Shown piece after piece: positions 49,310 to 51,006 of a stretch of 51,006 nucleotides of DNA (the stretch's first letter is position 1; the number at the start of each line of letters is the position of its first letter). The position numbers and the translations under genes were made by a program. This stretch comes from JAUWVG01 sp964633715 (GTDB lineage Bacteria > Acidobacteriota > Aminicenantia > Aminicenantales > Aminicenantaceae), in assembly GCA_964633715.1 (NCBI GenBank), contig CAZWHQ010000031.1:1-51006 (forward strand), in the 5' to 3' direction. Below the pieces are notes generated by a model. The model saw only the letters and a list, made by a program, of their open reading frames with translations, did not search any database and was not told where the DNA came from.

Positions 49310-50989
49310 CTAAAACAATATCGGTTCTTGATACTCTCCATAAACATCCTTCAACGTCTCTATGATCTCCCCTAAAGTTGCATAACACTTCACACAATCC
49401 AATATAAAAGGCATAAGATTCAACTCATCAGCAGCGGCCTTTTTTAATGTTCTCAGAAACTCTATAACTTGTGCAGAATTTCGGGAGTTCCTCAAATCTC
49501 TCAAGCGTTCGATTTGATATCTGGCCACTTCATCATCGATTTTAAGAAGAGAAATCTGTTCATGATCCATAGTAAAATCATTAACACCCACTACAACTTT
49601 GTCCTTGCTTTCGACGGCCTTTTGATATAAGTAAGCACTGTCAGCGATTTCCTTCTGGGGAAATCCCATCTCGATGGCCTTAACCATGCCACCCATATCG
49701 TCGATTTTATCTATATAATCTTTTGCCTCCTGTTCCATTTCCAAAGTCAGCTTTTCTACAAAGTAGGAACCTCCTAAAGGATCAATGGTGTTTGTGACTC
49801 CACTCTCATGGGCAATGATCTGTTGTGTTCTCAGGGCAATAGTGACGGCATCTTCAGAGGGAAGCGCGTAGGTCTCATCAAGTGAGTTAGTATGGAGGGA
49901 CTGAGTGCCTCCCAATACCGCTGCCAAAGCTTGAATGGCAACTCTGACAACATTGTTGTATGGTTGCTGAGCCACCAAGGAAACACCTGAAGTCTGTGTA
50001 TGAAATCTCAACAGAAAAGACTTCGGATTTTTCGCATGAAATCGCTCTTTCATGACTTCGGCCCAGATCTTTCTGGCTGCTCTATATTTCCCGATTTCCT
50101 CAAAGAAATCATTATGGGCATTGAAAAAATAGGACAAACGAGGTGCAAATTGATCGATGTCCAATCCTCTTTCTAAAGCCCACTGCACATATTCGATACC
50201 ATCCCTCAACGTGAAGGCCAGCTCTTGGACGGCTGTCGATCCCGCCTCCCTGATGTGATATCCAGAAATGGAGATTGTATTCCATCTCGGCACTTCTTGT
50301 GATCCGTATTCAAAAGTATCGACGATCAATTTCATGGAGGGCTTCGGTGGGAAGATAAATGTTTTTTGGGCGATGTATTCTTTAAGGATATCGTTTTGAA
50401 TTGTTCCAGATATTTGCTTTGGGGAAACCCCCTGCTTTTCTGCAACGGCGATATACATGGCCCACAGGACTGCCGCGGGAGCATTAATTGTCATGGATGT
50501 CGTAATTTTATCTAAAGGGATACCATCAAAAAGAACTTCCATATCAGCCAGCGAATCTATGGCTACACCACATTTCCCCACTTCACCCTCGGCATAGGGA
50601 TGATCCGAATCGATGCCCATAATCGTTGGAAGATGAAAAGCTACACTTAACCCTGTTTGACCATGAGACAGCAAATATTTATATCTTTTATTTGTATCCT
50701 TTGCTGAACCAAATCCTGAAAACTGTCTCATTGTCCACAACCGGCCGTGATACATAGTCGGGTGAATTCCCCTTGTATAAGGGAAAAATCCTGGAAATCC
50801 CAGATCTTCTTTATACCTTAAATTCTGAACGTCCAGAGGCGTATAGATTTCTTTGATTTTTTTCCCAGAAATTGTCGTTCTTGGCGGGATTTTCGAGGAA
50901 TTGGTTGGGCATGAGCGATCATAACTTTGATTTTTCCATTTCTGATAGGATTCCTGCAGAACGTTTTGAGAGGGATTCTTTTTATTCAA
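49310..50989 (-). CDS. methylmalonyl-CoA mutase, catalytic subunit
   Basis: TIM-barrel subunit of about 559 aa that interconverts (R)-methylmalonyl-CoA and succinyl-CoA with the B12 protein encoded next to it. Typical segments are FPGFFPYTRGIHPTMYHGRLW, FSGFGSAKDTNKRYKYLL, SGTIQNDILKEYIAQ, RFHTQTSGVSLVAQQPYNN and GGTQSLHTNSLDE. The B12 domain is absent, as expected for a split enzyme. I prefer TTG at 50989 because AAGGAG lies 5 nt upstream; the GTG at 50995 overlaps that site. Pathway inference: propionyl-CoA or branched amino-acid metabolism. Confidence 0.93.
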   Translation of the reverse strand: MNKKNPSQNVLQESYQKWKNQSYDRSCPTNSSKIPPRTTISGKKIKEIYTPLDVQNLRYKEDLGFPGFFPYTRGIHPTMYHGRLWTMRQFSGFGSAKDTNKRYKYLLSHGQTGLSVAFHLPTIMGIDSDHPYAEGEVGKCGVAIDSLADMEVLFDGIPLDKITTSMTINAPAAVLWAMYIAVAEKQGVSPKQISGTIQNDILKEYIAQKTFIFPPKPSMKLIVDTFEYGSQEVPRWNTISISGYHIREAGSTAVQELAFTLRDGIEYVQWALERGLDIDQFAPRLSYFFNAHNDFFEEIGKYRAARKIWAEVMKERFHAKNPKSFLLRFHTQTSGVSLVAQQPYNNVVRVAIQALAAVLGGTQSLHTNSLDETYALPSEDAVTIALRTQQIIAHESGVTNTIDPLGGSYFVEKLTLEMEQEAKDYIDKIDDMGGMVKAIEMGFPQKEIADSAYLYQKAVESKDKVVVGVNDFTMDHEQISLLKIDDEVARYQIERLRDLRNSRNSAQVIEFLRTLKKAAADELNLMPFILDCVKCYATLGEIIETLKDVYGEYQEPILF

Positions 50990-51006
50990 GTTCACTCCTT
51001 TTTAAC

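Overview
The window looks like draft-quality chromosome from a Gram-negative, probably anaerobic and proteolytic heterotroph. The best guess is the Acidobacteriota / Candidatus Aminicenantes neighbourhood. That is inference from gene content: a large secreted sortilin/VPS10-type Asp-box protein, tandem DUF507 genes, a split methylmalonyl-CoA mutase, a membrane pyrophosphatase, two OPT peptide transporters plus CstA, and BamD/ExbD/outer-membrane barrel proteins. A run of exactly 100 N at 12425-12524 shows it is a scaffold. No tRNA, rRNA, CRISPR array, transposase or phage gene was seen.

Layout. 1-319: end of a possible upstream gene, an unexplained stem-loop and a terminator-like hairpin. 320-7782 (+): tightly overlapping operon of PASTA protein, rpe, sugar-nucleotide epimerase, bamD, outer-membrane barrel, secreted subtilase, recN and a C_GCAxxG_C_C protein. 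7777-10740 (-): VPS10-like secreted protein. 11022-14791 (+): miaB, the assembly gap and a K+-dependent-type pyrophosphatase. 15139-20614 (+): nusA-infB-ylxP-rbfA-nrnA-truB translation/RNA operon. 20688-21674 (+): two DUF507 genes and a thioesterase. 21788-24043 (-): PKD-barrel protein and glutamine amidotransferase. 24197-24592 (+): ACT-domain protein. 24626-29181 (-): polysaccharide cluster of three glycosyltransferases and two small helical proteins. 29584-33176 (+): OPT transporter and CstA. 33227-35231: small genes, ExbD and an acyl-CoA dehydrogenase. 35574-43391 (-): mreB-mreC-mreD-mrdA-rodA elongasome operon running into a large radical SAM protein. 43624-46005 (+): second OPT transporter and a PqqD-like protein. 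46413-47902 (+): def-fmt. 47918-50989 (-): M23 peptidase and the two methylmalonyl-CoA mutase subunits.

The genes fit a peptide-based lifestyle: secreted protease, peptide uptake by OPT and CstA, and acyl-CoA and methylmalonyl-CoA steps downstream. They are interleaved with housekeeping operons for cell shape, translation and RNA turnover.

The most notable signal is a family of three dispersed, structured elements of 229-231 nt at 14898, 29322 and 46184. Each has an outer stem (with compensatory changes between two of the copies), an internal GATGC/GCATC hairpin and a terminal TGCCGACA/TGTYGGCA stem followed by GTTTTT. Each is followed at once by ATGAAT, lies 23-51 nt downstream of a sigma70-like promoter with a 17-bp spacer, and points toward a start codon (nusA, OPT transporter, def). 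Size, structure and placement before ATGA resemble HEARO/omega-RNA elements, the RNA partners of IscB nucleases, but no IscB gene is present. They may be stand-alone omega-RNAs parked in, or recruited as, 5' leaders. Other unexplained structured DNA lies at 115-254, 12580-12690, 35360-35515 and 43454-43560.
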